The position numbers and the translations under genes are program-made. Source: Helicobacter saguini (GTDB taxonomy: Bacteria > Campylobacterota > Campylobacteria > Campylobacterales > Helicobacteraceae). From it: a stretch of DNA of 64,000 nt. Shown piece by piece: positions 1-9,142 of this stretch (position 1 is its first letter; each line of letters starts with the position of its first letter). The stretch is taken from assembly GCF_000762875.2 (NCBI RefSeq), contig NZ_JRMP02000006.1:62001-126000 (forward strand), in the 5' to 3' direction. The notes beneath the pieces are model-generated. The model saw nothing but the letters and a program-made list of their open reading frames with translations. It had not been told where the DNA came from and did no database searches.

Positions 1-1414
1 GCAATTTATCGCGATTTTTAGCTCTAATTACAAAGACATGCCACACATGTGATTTAGATTCTAAAATATTAGATTCTATGGAATCTTTTTTTATAATAGT
101 TCTAGATTCTGTAACTTTAGATTCTATAGAATCTTTCAAAGATTCTATATGTGGATTGCCACGCTTTGCCTTTAAAGGCTCACTCGCAATGACACTCCCT
201 GTAACTTTCGGTAAAATAATATTAGGATTTTTGATATTTTTTAGATAAAAAGCTGCGATTTTAGCACGTTTAAAATTATCAACATCTAATCTTTTAAGTT
301 TCACATCTAACACAGCGGCTTGTATTTCATCTAAACGCGAATTTACGCCCTTGTAGAGATTATGATACTTTTTGTGCGAGCCATAATTGGCTATAGCGCG
401 GATTTTCTCCGCCAAAGTGCTATCATTAGTCGCCACCGCACCCGCATCGCCTAGCGCACCCAAATTCTTGCCCGGATAGAATGAAAAGCCCGCCGCATCG
501 CCTATTGCCCCAGCCCTTTTGCTGCTACCATCGCTAAATGTATAGACTGCCCCGTGTGCTTGCGCGGCATCTTCGATTACTTTTAGATTGTGCTTTTTTG
601 CGATTGCCAAAATGGCTTCCATATCGGCGATTTGCCCATATAAATGCACCGCCAAAATCGCCTTTGTGTTGGGCGTGATTTTAGATTCTATAAGCTCGGC
701 GTTTATGTTGTAGGATTCAATGTTTGGCTCGACTAAAATGGCTTTTACATTATTTTGCGTGATGGCTAAAATGCTTGCTATGTAGGTGTTTGCAGGCACG
801 ATTATTTCATCGCTTGGGCTAAATTCATACGCTTTTATGATAAGGCTTAAAGCATCAAGCCCATTAGCGCAACCGATAATGTGTTTTACGCCGCAATATT
901 TTGCGAAATTAGTTTCAAATTTCCTAACTTTTTGCCCCAAAAGATACCAGCCACTATCTAGCACTTTTTTAATTTTTTTATTGATTTGCTTTCTATCGCG
1001 TTCGTTAATCTTATGTAAATCAAGGAATTTTATTTTTTTATTTTGTTTGTTGGAATCTTTTTTTGTGGGGTTTTTAGAATCTTTTTGTGGTTTAGATTCT
1101 ATAGAATCTTTAGAATCTTTTTGCAATTTAGATTCTATGTGACTTTTAGATTCTATAGAATCTTTTGTCTCAAACTTTTTAGATTCTACATCATTAGTGT
1201 TTGAGCTAGATTTTTGGTTTATAGATTCCATATTATTTTCAAACTCTTCATAACTTATTTTGCCTTCTTTCAAGGCTTCTTGCAAATTCTCCCTTAATTC
1301 CATAGATTTTTTAGAATCTATATTTTCAACAGATTTATAAATCATCTTATTTTCTTGCATAATCTCTTGCAAATTCTCTTTTAACGTGCTTTTAGAATCT
1401 TTTCCAACGCTCAT
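1..1414 (-). CDS. DegT/DnrJ/EryC1/StrS-family sugar aminotransferase (3' end cut by window edge)
   Basis: PLP-dependent nucleotide-sugar aminotransferase, probably making an amino-deoxy sugar for surface glycan; it most resembles FdtB-type dTDP-3-keto-sugar transaminases. Read on the minus strand, the core starts near residue 126 ([14 protein letters not shown]). It contains [20 protein letters not shown] and the PLP-lysine motif [17 protein letters not shown], followed by [21 protein letters not shown]. Two features are abnormal. There is an N-terminal extension of about 120 residues rich in KDSK/IESK, and an insertion of about 50 residues between ILPKV and [16 protein letters not shown]. 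Both are encoded by dispersed DNA repeats. Start ATG at 1414 overlaps the stop of nothing downstream but shares TCAT with the end of the following-upstream GT11 gene (ATGA coupling). Specific substrate is not determinable here. Confidence 0.85.
   Translation of the reverse strand, partial: MSVGKDSKSTLKENLQEIMQENKMIYKSVENIDSKKSMELRENLQEALKEGKISYEEFENNMESINQKSSSNTNDVESKKFETKDSIESKSHIESKLQKDSKDSIESKPQKDSKNPTKKDSNKQNKKIKFLDLHKINERDRKQINKKIKKVLDSGWYLLGQKVRKFETNFAKYCGVKHIIGCANGLDALSLIIKAYEFSPSDEIIVPANTYIASILAITQNNVKAILVEPNIESYNINAELIESKITPNTKAILAVHLYGQIADMEAILAIAKKHNLKVIEDAAQAHGAVYTFSDGSSKRAGAIGDAAGFSFYPGKNLGALGDAGAVATNDSTLAEKIRAIANYGSHKKYHNLYKGVNSRLDEIQAAVLDVKLKRLDVDNFKRAKIAAFYLKNIKNPNIILPKVTGSVIASEPLKAKRGNPHIESLKDSIESKVTESRTIIKKDSIESNILESKSHVWHVFVIRAKNRDKL
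153..194. repeat. REP-like element lying in frame inside the aminotransferase gene
   Basis: The sequence runs GGATTGCCACGC...GCCTTTAAAGGC...CACTCGCAATGACA. It has an inner 12-bp palindrome GCCTTTAAAGGC at 169-180 and outer arms ATTGC/GCAAT. On the coding strand it reads TGTCATTGCGAGTGAGCC and so on, the form of a common bacterial intergenic REP-like repeat, yet here it is translated ([15 protein letters not shown]) with no frameshift. A related CATTGCG/GCAATGACA arrangement occurs at 15383-15456. Confidence 0.55.
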
Positions 1415-2568
1415 ATAACGCCTTTTTTCCTTAGTTTTTCTTGCAAATATTCGTATAATTGTAGTCGCAATTTGTTGATAAAACGTAATTTTCTAATCTT
1501 TTTATTAGAATCTTTGCAATCTTTTGGCGGCAGCGTGTAAAATGAGTTGTTACCTAGTAAAATGCAGTCTTCTTTGTAGAGTTTAAAGTAGATTTCGCTA
1601 AATTTTGATAGGACAAAATAGTTTGGTTTATCCTTGCGAATGCTTAAAAATTTCCCATAGATTCCAAGTGAGCCATGAGATGCGATTATGTGTTTAGCGC
1701 GGCTTATCGCGTATAAATCAAGATAGCCTTTATCACTGCCATTTTGCTCACAAATTGTGTAATTTATGTGGTTTAAATGTGGGATAATATGATTTTTTAT
1801 CCATTCTACTTCATCGCTAAAAAAATAAAATTTAACATTAGAATCTAGTTTATTGATAAGATTTATTGCGTTTAAAAAGTAGTCTTTATTTGGTGGGTAG
1901 CCATAAAGTGTATAGCCACTAACATCGCCTCGTCTTATGTGGATAGCACACGAATTAGATTCTAAAATCTCATTTACTAAGGGTTTTATAGAATCTTTAT
2001 CTATGGGGTTAAAATTTTGCTTTAAAAAGTCTTGAAACTCAAGGTAGGCTGGGTAGCTATAATACATTCCAAAATATGCTGGTGGGTTGTAGTTAAAGGG
2101 ATTAAAGGGCTTTGGATAGATTCTGCCAAAGTGCTTTTGATAATATTTTATCTCTTCTTTTGATGCAATTTCTAGCTTTATATGTGGGAAGGCTAAGGGC
2201 ATATCATAGTTTCTAGCAAAGTTACCAAACATATCTTTGCCATTTTGGAGGTGTTTTATAGAATCTAGGATTTGTTTTGCGTGATTAGATTCTATATTTT
2301 CTTTAGAATCTTTAGAATCTAGATTCTGTAATTTATTATTAACATTATTAGAAATATTAGAATTTATAGAATCTAAATTATGATTCCCCCCCCCCCCCCC
2401 GTTTGCAATATTAGATTCTAGTTCTTTACTTTCATAAAAGCTTAAATCATATTTTACGTGATAGCCCATTTTTGCAAATTTTAAGCCGATGGCACACATG
2501 TGGATTTGTGAGCATATACCACCATCGACATAGATTATCACGCCTTTTTTATCATTTAAAAATGACAT
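1411..2568 (-). CDS. Glycosyltransferase family 11 (alpha-1,2-fucosyltransferase-like), phase-variable, ON
   Basis: Putative GDP-fucose-dependent alpha-1,2-fucosyltransferase acting on lipopolysaccharide or another surface glycan. The GT11 donor-binding motif HIRRGD is at about residues 208-213, followed by [20 protein letters not shown] and [14 protein letters not shown], the usual order for the family. I chose ATG 2568 (MSFLNDKK) because AAGGAAT sits just upstream; an ATG nine codons earlier (2595) lies inside the preceding gene. A run of 15 G (coding strand) encodes Gly57-61. As sequenced, the frame is open through the tract, so the gene is ON; gain or loss of one G would truncate the protein. 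H. pylori futC has an analogous C-tract switch. The acceptor and linkage are inference. Confidence 0.8.
   Translation of the reverse strand: MSFLNDKKGVIIYVDGGICSQIHMCAIGLKFAKMGYHVKYDLSFYESKELESNIANGGGGGNHNLDSINSNISNNVNNKLQNLDSKDSKENIESNHAKQILDSIKHLQNGKDMFGNFARNYDMPLAFPHIKLEIASKEEIKYYQKHFGRIYPKPFNPFNYNPPAYFGMYYSYPAYLEFQDFLKQNFNPIDKDSIKPLVNEILESNSCAIHIRRGDVSGYTLYGYPPNKDYFLNAINLINKLDSNVKFYFFSDEVEWIKNHIIPHLNHINYTICEQNGSDKGYLDLYAISRAKHIIASHGSLGIYGKFLSIRKDKPNYFVLSKFSEIYFKLYKEDCILLGNNSFYTLPPKDCKDSNKKIRKLRFINKLRLQLYEYLQEKLRKKGVI
2386..2400. repeat. C15/G15 homopolymer contingency tract
   Basis: Fifteen consecutive C on the plus strand (G on the coding strand) lie inside the GT11 gene. The length is a multiple of three and the reading frame is intact on both sides, which is the ON state. 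Tracts this long slip readily during replication. Confidence 0.95.
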
Positions 2569-2569
2569 T

Positions 2570-3664
2570 TTAATTCCTTGTAAAAAGTAGCACAATGACT
2601 ATTGCTAGTAAAACTACACTTACAATAATCATCATATTAAATCTTTTGCGATAGCCTAAATATTTGCGTTTGATAGTATCAAATTTAGAATCTTTATATA
2701 GATTACTTAGTGCGACTAAATCTTTAAAGGTAAAGTTATATTTTTCCCTTATAATTTCTTGCTTTTTCAAGTCATTATAAACATTCATAATTGTATGATA
2801 GCCCCAAAACTCCCTGCAAGATTCGCTAGATTCTAACGCCATACGCCCTAAGAAAAACTCAATCGTATCAATGTAGGGTTTTATACCCGTGCTCTGTATT
2901 TCTTTATCAAACATTTTTTCTAATAATTCTAAGTCTTTAGATTCTAAAAAATAGTCTAAATATACTTGCATTATAGAATCTACTTCATAATTTTCACGAT
3001 TTATAGTTGCTGGGACGCGGATATTTGATATACTTTTATGCTCTCTTGTTTGTCTATAACGCACAAATTTTTCTTTGATTAAATCTACTTCGCCATATAA
3101 AAATAGCTTTATTTGCATAAAAGTATCTTGATGATTGCAGATTCCTAAAGGTAGTGGATACATTTTTGCAAAATATTCCCTTTTAATCGTAAGTCCTGTG
3201 GATGTAAGACACGCAGCCACAAAAAACATTCTACGCAAAATATCAAGTCTATTATGATAGTCAAAATGCCATTCCCTATATATTTGATTATTTTCATCAA
3301 TAATATGCAACTCACACTCAAGTGCTACAATATCATTTTTAGATTCTATAATTTCTTTAATCCTACTTAAAATATTAGTCTCAAGTATATCATCACCACC
3401 CAAAAAGATAAGATATTCTCCACTCGAGTTTTTAAAGGCAGTATTTAGCCCCGCATTTATCCCCATATTATATTCGTGTTTAAAAAGCTTTATTCTAGAA
3501 TCTTTATACTTGCTAATTTCACCCAAACTATTATCACTAGAAAAATCATCTACAATAATTAGCTCAAAGTCCTTAAAATCTTGACTTAATACAGAATCTA
3601 TCATAAATCCCACATATTTTTCATGGTTATAAACAGGCGAAATTATAGAAAATTTAGGAGACAT
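2570..3664 (-). CDS. Family 2 glycosyltransferase with C-terminal membrane anchor
   Basis: GT-A fold inverting glycosyltransferase for surface polysaccharide. N-terminal signature FSIISPVYNHEKYVGFMIDSV, nucleotide-binding IVDDFSSDNS (residues about 37-46) and the metal-binding LGGDDILE (about 93-98) are all present. The last 25 residues (MMIIVSVVLLAIVIVLLF) form a single hydrophobic helix, so the enzyme is probably tethered to the inner membrane by its C-terminus. Its stop overlaps the ribosome-binding region of the GT11 gene, so the two and the aminotransferase form one minus-strand glycan operon. Donor and acceptor sugars cannot be read from sequence. No G tract is present in this gene. Confidence 0.85.
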   Translation of the reverse strand: MSPKFSIISPVYNHEKYVGFMIDSVLSQDFKDFELIIVDDFSSDNSLGEISKYKDSRIKLFKHEYNMGINAGLNTAFKNSSGEYLIFLGGDDILETNILSRIKEIIESKNDIVALECELHIIDENNQIYREWHFDYHNRLDILRRMFFVAACLTSTGLTIKREYFAKMYPLPLGICNHQDTFMQIKLFLYGEVDLIKEKFVRYRQTREHKSISNIRVPATINRENYEVDSIMQVYLDYFLESKDLELLEKMFDKEIQSTGIKPYIDTIEFFLGRMALESSESCREFWGYHTIMNVYNDLKKQEIIREKYNFTFKDLVALSNLYKDSKFDTIKRKYLGYRKRFNMMIIVSVVLLAIVIVLLFTRN

Positions 3665-3783
3665 TCTTTGCCTTTTTTGTATGATAAAAAGTAGATTCTA
3701 TGTTAAGATTTTTAGTTTTAGTAAATATGTGATTCTAAAAGATTCGATATACTAAGATTTTGCATAAGTTTTAAGGAAATATT

Positions 3784-4506
3784 TTGAGTAGATTTTTGGC
3801 GATATTTTTATTGTTTTTTAGCATAAGTGCGCTAAAAGCGATTGATTTTCACTTTGAATCGCAGCGTCCGCCAGGCGATGAAAATCGCGAGATTGTCGGT
3901 CCTAGAACGCAACCTAGCATTGATACTAGCAAGGATAAGGACAATTTGAGCGGACATGAGATTTGCCAGATTTTTGATACTTGCAGGATGAATAACTGCA
4001 TTTATTTGTGTCGCTACATTAATAATGTGTATATTAAATACATTATGACGGATAAGACCTTTGAAGAGGCGTATAAGCTGCGGCTTGAGCTGTCTAACTC
4101 GATGGATTATCTGCGTTTGGAACTGCCCACGCAAAATACGCAATATAAGACGCGCAACGAGCAAGGCGATGAAGTGGAAATCAAGTATGAGTGGAAAAGT
4201 AGCGAGTTTTTGGAGATTAGCATGAGTGATAAGGGCGATGTGATAGGCACGATAACCTTTGAGAAAAAGGGCAATGAAATCATTATAATTGATAGTATGT
4301 CCTATGTGAAAAGCCCAGCGGAAGCCATTAAGGAGAGTATGGAAAATAACGGCTTTAATATGGAAAAAATGATGAATGATTATGATGAAACACAAGATTA
4401 TAATATGGAACACATAGAATCTAAACCTTACAACATTCCGCAAAATACTCCACAAGATGACAAAAACTATCAAATACCAAACACGCATCCATACCAAGCG
4501 CAATAA
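3784..4506 (+). CDS. Exported protein of unknown function
   Basis: I do not recognise this 240-residue protein. It begins with a plausible Sec signal peptide (SRFLAIFLLFFSISALKA, cleavage near residue 19) and so should be periplasmic or secreted. Four cysteines lie close together (ICQIFDTCRMNNCIYLCRY, residues about 60-78), suggesting disulfides. The C-terminal 60 residues are rich in Asn, Gln, Tyr and Pro and look disordered. The start is TTG at 3784, chosen because AAGGAAAT lies at the proper distance and the signal peptide begins there. It ends 20 bases before the restriction-modification gene on the same strand. An opposite-strand open frame over the same bases has no ribosome-binding site or signal and is ignored. 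Confidence 0.7.
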   Translation: MSRFLAIFLLFFSISALKAIDFHFESQRPPGDENREIVGPRTQPSIDTSKDKDNLSGHEICQIFDTCRMNNCIYLCRYINNVYIKYIMTDKTFEEAYKLRLELSNSMDYLRLELPTQNTQYKTRNEQGDEVEIKYEWKSSEFLEISMSDKGDVIGTITFEKKGNEIIIIDSMSYVKSPAEAIKESMENNGFNMEKMMNDYDETQDYNMEHIESKPYNIPQNTPQDDKNYQIPNTHPYQAQ

Positions 4507-4526
4507 ATAGATTCTAAGGACTTAAA

Positions 4527-7500
4527 ATGCAGCTCGTAGATATGACAAAATTGCAGTTTCTTGATAATAATATGTTTACAAGTTATACGCTTTTGGTGGA
4601 TTTCCCGCAAACTTATGAGTTTGATAAAAATAAGCAAGAAGTTATAGAATCTTTAGAAAAAATTAAAGCAATTTATGATAAAGATAAATTTATAAATCAA
4701 AATGAGCATCAATTCGAAGATGACTTTATAACAAAAGTGCTAGATATTTTGGGTTGGGAGTATATAAGGCAAGAAGAAAAGATTATTCAAGGTAGGATTG
4801 AAAAGCCTGATTTTTTATTATTTTGCAACTTAGATTCTAAAAAAGAATACGAAAAAATACCACGTGATGATAGATATGCTAAAAACACAGGAATATCTGT
4901 TATTTTAGAAACTAAGGCATATAATGTAGCTGTGGATAATAAAAAGATTCTAAATAATCCGCATTTTCAATTAGTTAGTTATCTAAATAATTTGCGTGTG
5001 TTTTATGGATTTTCTAGTAATGGACATGTGTGGAGATTCTATGATTTAAATAAAATTAGCAGTAATAAAGTCTTTTATGAAGTAGATTTAGAATCTATTT
5101 TATTTTGCGAAGATTCTAACTTGCAACTTGAAGCATTTGAGTATTTTTACTATGTTTTTCACGCTAAAAATTTTGTCCCGCGTGAAGTTATGCAAAAAGA
5201 TGAAGTGATTATAGAATCTAAAATGAAAACTTCTTTAAGAAAAAATGAAGAAGCTAAAACTATGATAGAGCAAGACTTGCAAGCTGTAATTTATGGCACA
5301 AATGGAAATGAATCTATATTTGAAAAAATAGGCTCTTGCATATATGAAAGAAATAAAGAGCAAGGGTTACAAGAAGCTTATAATAATTCACTTTATTTTA
5401 CTTTTCGCTTACTTTTTATAATGTTTTTTGAGGATAGATTTAATAAGATTCTAAAAGGGCATAGATATTTCCATGATTATATGACACTGCAGAGATATAT
5501 TCTTGATTTTATAGAATCTAATAAGCATGAAGATGATAGATTTACCGCTTTTAATAGACTAAATGATATTTTTAGAATCTATAATGAGGGAAATGGAAAT
5601 ATTTATATGCCAGCTTTTAATGGTGGATTATTTAATAATGAAAATGCCCCGCTTTTAAAAACATCAAAAATGTTTGATAATAAAACCTTATACAACATTT
5701 TATTTAAACTGCTTAATTTTAATGATGGAAAATCTATATTTTATAGAGATTATCGCACACTTAGTATTACACATTTAGGCACGATTTATGAGGGACTTTT
5801 AGCATATTTTTTTAATATCGCTGAAAATGATATGGTTTATATTTCTTATGAGCCAAAATATAAAAAAAGCGATGAGGAAATAAATGAGGAATACGCAGAT
5901 ATTTATGAATATAAAGATTTACAAAAAGATAATATTGTCCATAAAGTGCAAGATTATAAAAAAGGGCAGCTTTTTTTAATGAATACAAGTAATACACGCA
6001 AAAACACGGCAAGTTTTTACACACCAGAATCTATTACTAGATTCCTAGTAGAAATAGGCTTGCAAAATAATCTAAGCAATGAAAATATAGCACATTTTAA
6101 GATTTTAGATAATGCCTGTGGTAGCGGACATTTTTTAATAGAAGCTTTAAATCAAATAACACAAATTGTCCTTGAAAACTTTGAGTATTTTTCTAATTTA
6201 CATCAATACTATAATAAAGAGCGAGATGCTATACAAGAAATAATAAAAGATTTTGAAATAAAAGATTATGTAGTAGATGAAAGCGATATATTAAAGCGAT
6301 TATTACTAAAACGTGTGATTTATGGGGTAGATTTAAGCCCATTTGCTATTGAGCTAAGTAAGCTTAGCCTTTGGATTAATAGCTTTATATTTGGCACACC
6401 ACTTAGCTTTATAGAGCATCATATAAAATGTGGGAATGCCTTAATTGGCACTAATTTACAAGAAATACAAGATTTTTATAATCTAAATCAAGAAAGCCAA
6501 AGCGGTATAAATAAATTTATAAAAATATTTACACCTTTAATTAGAAAATTGCAAGCACGTTTTATAAAACTAGATTCTATAACAGATACAACAAGAGAGC
6601 AAGTTATGGAATCTAAAAGGATATATACTAAAGAAATAACGCCTATTTTAAATAAACTAAATTTATATTTCAACTACTTTACCTTAAAATATTTTTATAA
6701 TAATCAAGAAAAAGAAATATTTGATAATGTTGAAAATAAGCATATTTTAGAAACAAGCTTTAATCTAGATTCTAACACAAACTTTTTTGAATTATTTGAA
6801 ATGGTCTTAACTGAAGAAGATGGATACCAAAAAAATGAGTTAGTAAAAATTATAGAATCTTATGCAAAAAAATATAAATTTTTTAATTATGCAATAGAGT
6901 TTCCAGAGATTTTAAATATACCGCGTTCAAAAGATAGAATACAAGATTTTAAAGATATAAAATTTGTAGGATTTGATATTATTGTTAGTAATCCTCCTTG
7001 GGATAAAGTGAAATTTAGTGATAATGACTTTTTCCCACAATTTAAAAGTAATTACAGAAAGCTAAGTAATGCAAAAAAAGAAGAATATAAAATAAATTCG
7101 CTAGATAAAAACTATATAAAAAGGCAATATGATGAAAATAAAGCATTAATAGAATCTAATAATGAATACTATAAAAGCCGCTATCCGCTAAATGAAGGTA
7201 TAGGAGATTCTAACCTTTTTCGCTTTTTTGTGGAGAGAAATTTAAGTCTTTTAGATTCTAATGCCACATTAAACTATGTCCTACCTAGTGCTCTAATGCT
7301 AGAAGAAAGTAGTGTAAATCTAAGAAAATACATACTAGAAAATAAAACGCTAGAGTATTTTTACTGCTTTGAAAATCGTAATATTACTTTTAGGAGAGTA
7401 GATTCTAGATATAAATTTGCCTTAATGCAAATAAAAAACGCTAAAGCTCCAAGCTATCATAGAATAAAAACGCTATTTTACCAAGTAGATGTAGATGATG

Positions 7501-8732
7501 CCACAGATTCACACAGGGCAAAAGATATACTAGATGGTAAAAGAGTGCAAAAAAAGCATAAGCCAAAAAGAGAAGTAAATCCAAATGTGCTAAAAAATAC
7601 ATTTTGGGAAGAGCGAGTTAGCAAAACTGAATATATGACTAAAAAAGAATTGCGAGTATATGCAAGAAGGCTAATTTATATAGACTTAGACACGATAAGA
7701 TTATTAAGCCCAAATCATCTAGCATTAATGGAGCTAAGTGGTAAAAAAGACTTAGTGATTTTAAAGCGACTTTATAAACGATTTAGCGGATTAGATTCTA
7801 AATGGCTTGATTTTAGAAATGAATTGCACATGACAAGTGATAAAGATTTATTTATAGAATCTTTTAGCAAAGATTTATTGCCACTTTATCAAGGGAAGCT
7901 AATACATCAATATAACGCACGTTTTAAAGACCCGTTTATAGAAGCAAGGAAGCTGCATTTATATTTTCTAAATAAAAAAGACTTTGATGCAAGAATGAGA
8001 AGTAAGGAAGTATACAGACTAAAACAAGATTTAAACATACACATTAAGGAATATAACAAAATCCTAGATTTTATGCTTAAAAAATCAAGCTTTAAATCAA
8101 TAGAGCAGCTAGAAGATTCTATAATAAAATATGATAGAGAATACTTTAGACTAGCCTTTAGGGGTATAGCAAGTGATACTAATGAACGCACAAGCATATT
8201 TAGTCTAATACCAAAAAATGTAGGCTGTGGTAATACACTATATGTAAGCATCCCAAAAGTCTATACTACAAGATATAAAGATATTATCACTAAAGAGATT
8301 CCACATATTAGAATCTTATTTGCTTTAGGTGTGTTTAATAGCATTACATTTGATTTTTTACTAAGACGCGTAGTGCAAATTAGCGTAAATAAAACATATC
8401 TAGTTAGAATCCCTTTCCCACAAAAAAGTGATACTCTTATAGAATCTAATACAGACTATAAGCAAATCGCAATAAATGCCCTGCTTTTGCAACTATATAA
8501 CGACAAGGCAGGGGACTTTAGCGAGTTAAAAACTGAATTTAACATTAAAGATTCTGACTTACCAAAAACAAAAAAGCAATATGACATCTTGCGTGCCAAA
8601 ACAGACCATTTAGTAGCAAAACTATATGGCATTTCAAAAGATGAATTTTTATACATCCTAGAATCTTTTAAAGTCCTGCAAGATACCCAACCACAATACA
8701 TCTCACTATTAAGGGAAATGTTTGAAATCTAA
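4527..8732 (+). CDS. Type IIG (Eco57I-like) restriction-modification enzyme, fused nuclease and N6-adenine methyltransferase
   Basis: Single-chain restriction-modification protein of 1401 residues. The N-terminus carries a PD-(D/E)xK nuclease: DDFITKVLDILGWEYIRQ, then KPDFLLF (about 92-98) and ILETKAY (about 126-132). The methyltransferase follows, with SAM-binding motif I LDNACGSGHFL (about 526-536) and the catalytic motif IV VSNPPWD (about 820-826), which marks N6-adenine methylation. The remaining C-terminal part, about 570 residues, should hold the target-recognition domain. No separate specificity or methylase gene is next to it, as expected for type IIG. The reading frame is intact with no homopolymer switch. 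The recognition sequence cannot be inferred. BREX PglX is the main alternative, but no BREX partner genes are visible. Confidence 0.85.
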   Translation: MQLVDMTKLQFLDNNMFTSYTLLVDFPQTYEFDKNKQEVIESLEKIKAIYDKDKFINQNEHQFEDDFITKVLDILGWEYIRQEEKIIQGRIEKPDFLLFCNLDSKKEYEKIPRDDRYAKNTGISVILETKAYNVAVDNKKILNNPHFQLVSYLNNLRVFYGFSSNGHVWRFYDLNKISSNKVFYEVDLESILFCEDSNLQLEAFEYFYYVFHAKNFVPREVMQKDEVIIESKMKTSLRKNEEAKTMIEQDLQAVIYGTNGNESIFEKIGSCIYERNKEQGLQEAYNNSLYFTFRLLFIMFFEDRFNKILKGHRYFHDYMTLQRYILDFIESNKHEDDRFTAFNRLNDIFRIYNEGNGNIYMPAFNGGLFNNENAPLLKTSKMFDNKTLYNILFKLLNFNDGKSIFYRDYRTLSITHLGTIYEGLLAYFFNIAENDMVYISYEPKYKKSDEEINEEYADIYEYKDLQKDNIVHKVQDYKKGQLFLMNTSNTRKNTASFYTPESITRFLVEIGLQNNLSNENIAHFKILDNACGSGHFLIEALNQITQIVLENFEYFSNLHQYYNKERDAIQEIIKDFEIKDYVVDESDILKRLLLKRVIYGVDLSPFAIELSKLSLWINSFIFGTPLSFIEHHIKCGNALIGTNLQEIQDFYNLNQESQSGINKFIKIFTPLIRKLQARFIKLDSITDTTREQVMESKRIYTKEITPILNKLNLYFNYFTLKYFYNNQEKEIFDNVENKHILETSFNLDSNTNFFELFEMVLTEEDGYQKNELVKIIESYAKKYKFFNYAIEFPEILNIPRSKDRIQDFKDIKFVGFDIIVSNPPWDKVKFSDNDFFPQFKSNYRKLSNAKKEEYKINSLDKNYIKRQYDENKALIESNNEYYKSRYPLNEGIGDSNLFRFFVERNLSLLDSNATLNYVLPSALMLEESSVNLRKYILENKTLEYFYCFENRNITFRRVDSRYKFALMQIKNAKAPSYHRIKTLFYQVDVDDATDSHRAKDILDGKRVQKKHKPKREVNPNVLKNTFWEERVSKTEYMTKKELRVYARRLIYIDLDTIRLLSPNHLALMELSGKKDLVILKRLYKRFSGLDSKWLDFRNELHMTSDKDLFIESFSKDLLPLYQGKLIHQYNARFKDPFIEARKLHLYFLNKKDFDARMRSKEVYRLKQDLNIHIKEYNKILDFMLKKSSFKSIEQLEDSIIKYDREYFRLAFRGIASDTNERTSIFSLIPKNVGCGNTLYVSIPKVYTTRYKDIITKEIPHIRILFALGVFNSITFDFLLRRVVQISVNKTYLVRIPFPQKSDTLIESNTDYKQIAINALLLQLYNDKAGDFSELKTEFNIKDSDLPKTKKQYDILRAKTDHLVAKLYGISKDEFLYILESFKVLQDTQPQYISLLREMFEI

Positions 8733-8736
8733 TACT

Positions 8737-9075
8737 TTAAAACCTTTCACATATCCTTTCAAACTCCTTATAATACTCCCAAGATTCTACAATATCTGGT
8801 CTATGTGTTTTTATATGTGCTAAGTCTATGTCTAAATATGATTTTATTTTTAATGCAATTTCTTTGTTATTTGCAAAAAAGTTTAAAAGTTCTTTTTCGC
8901 TTAGCATTTCTTTTTCTGTTTTATCGATTGTTTTCTTAATAGATTCTATAAATTCGCCTAAAAAATCTTTGATAGTATTAAAAAATTCCTTATCTTTTCG
9001 CAAAGATTCTAAATCATTTTTATTGATATAAAGCCCTAAATCATTGCAAATATCACTATTTGTAATCTCAGTCAT
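8737..9075 (-). CDS. Small protein of unknown function
   Basis: The 112-residue product is charged and helical, with no signal peptide or membrane segment and no motif I recognise. It begins MTEITNSDICNDLGLYINK and ends HIKTHRPDIVESWEYYKEF. The gene is convergent with the restriction-modification gene (4-base gap) and sits downstream of the phase-variable gene at 9143-10311 on the same strand. Codon use and the absence of overlap with a stronger frame support it being real. It might be a small regulator or part of the mobile restriction-modification region, but nothing proves either. Confidence 0.5.
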   Translation of the reverse strand: MTEITNSDICNDLGLYINKNDLESLRKDKEFFNTIKDFLGEFIESIKKTIDKTEKEMLSEKELLNFFANNKEIALKIKSYLDIDLAHIKTHRPDIVESWEYYKEFERICERF

Positions 9076-9142
9076 AATATTTATTTTCTCACTCTTAATA
9101 ATTCTATCGAATGTAAGGATAATGCTGTCTGTAGCAATTTTT

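Noticed and set aside
3832-4503. 223-residue open frame on the minus strand opposite the exported protein
   Set aside because: It lies entirely across a plus-strand gene with signal peptide and ribosome-binding site, and its own translation is a low-information I/H/F-rich string.
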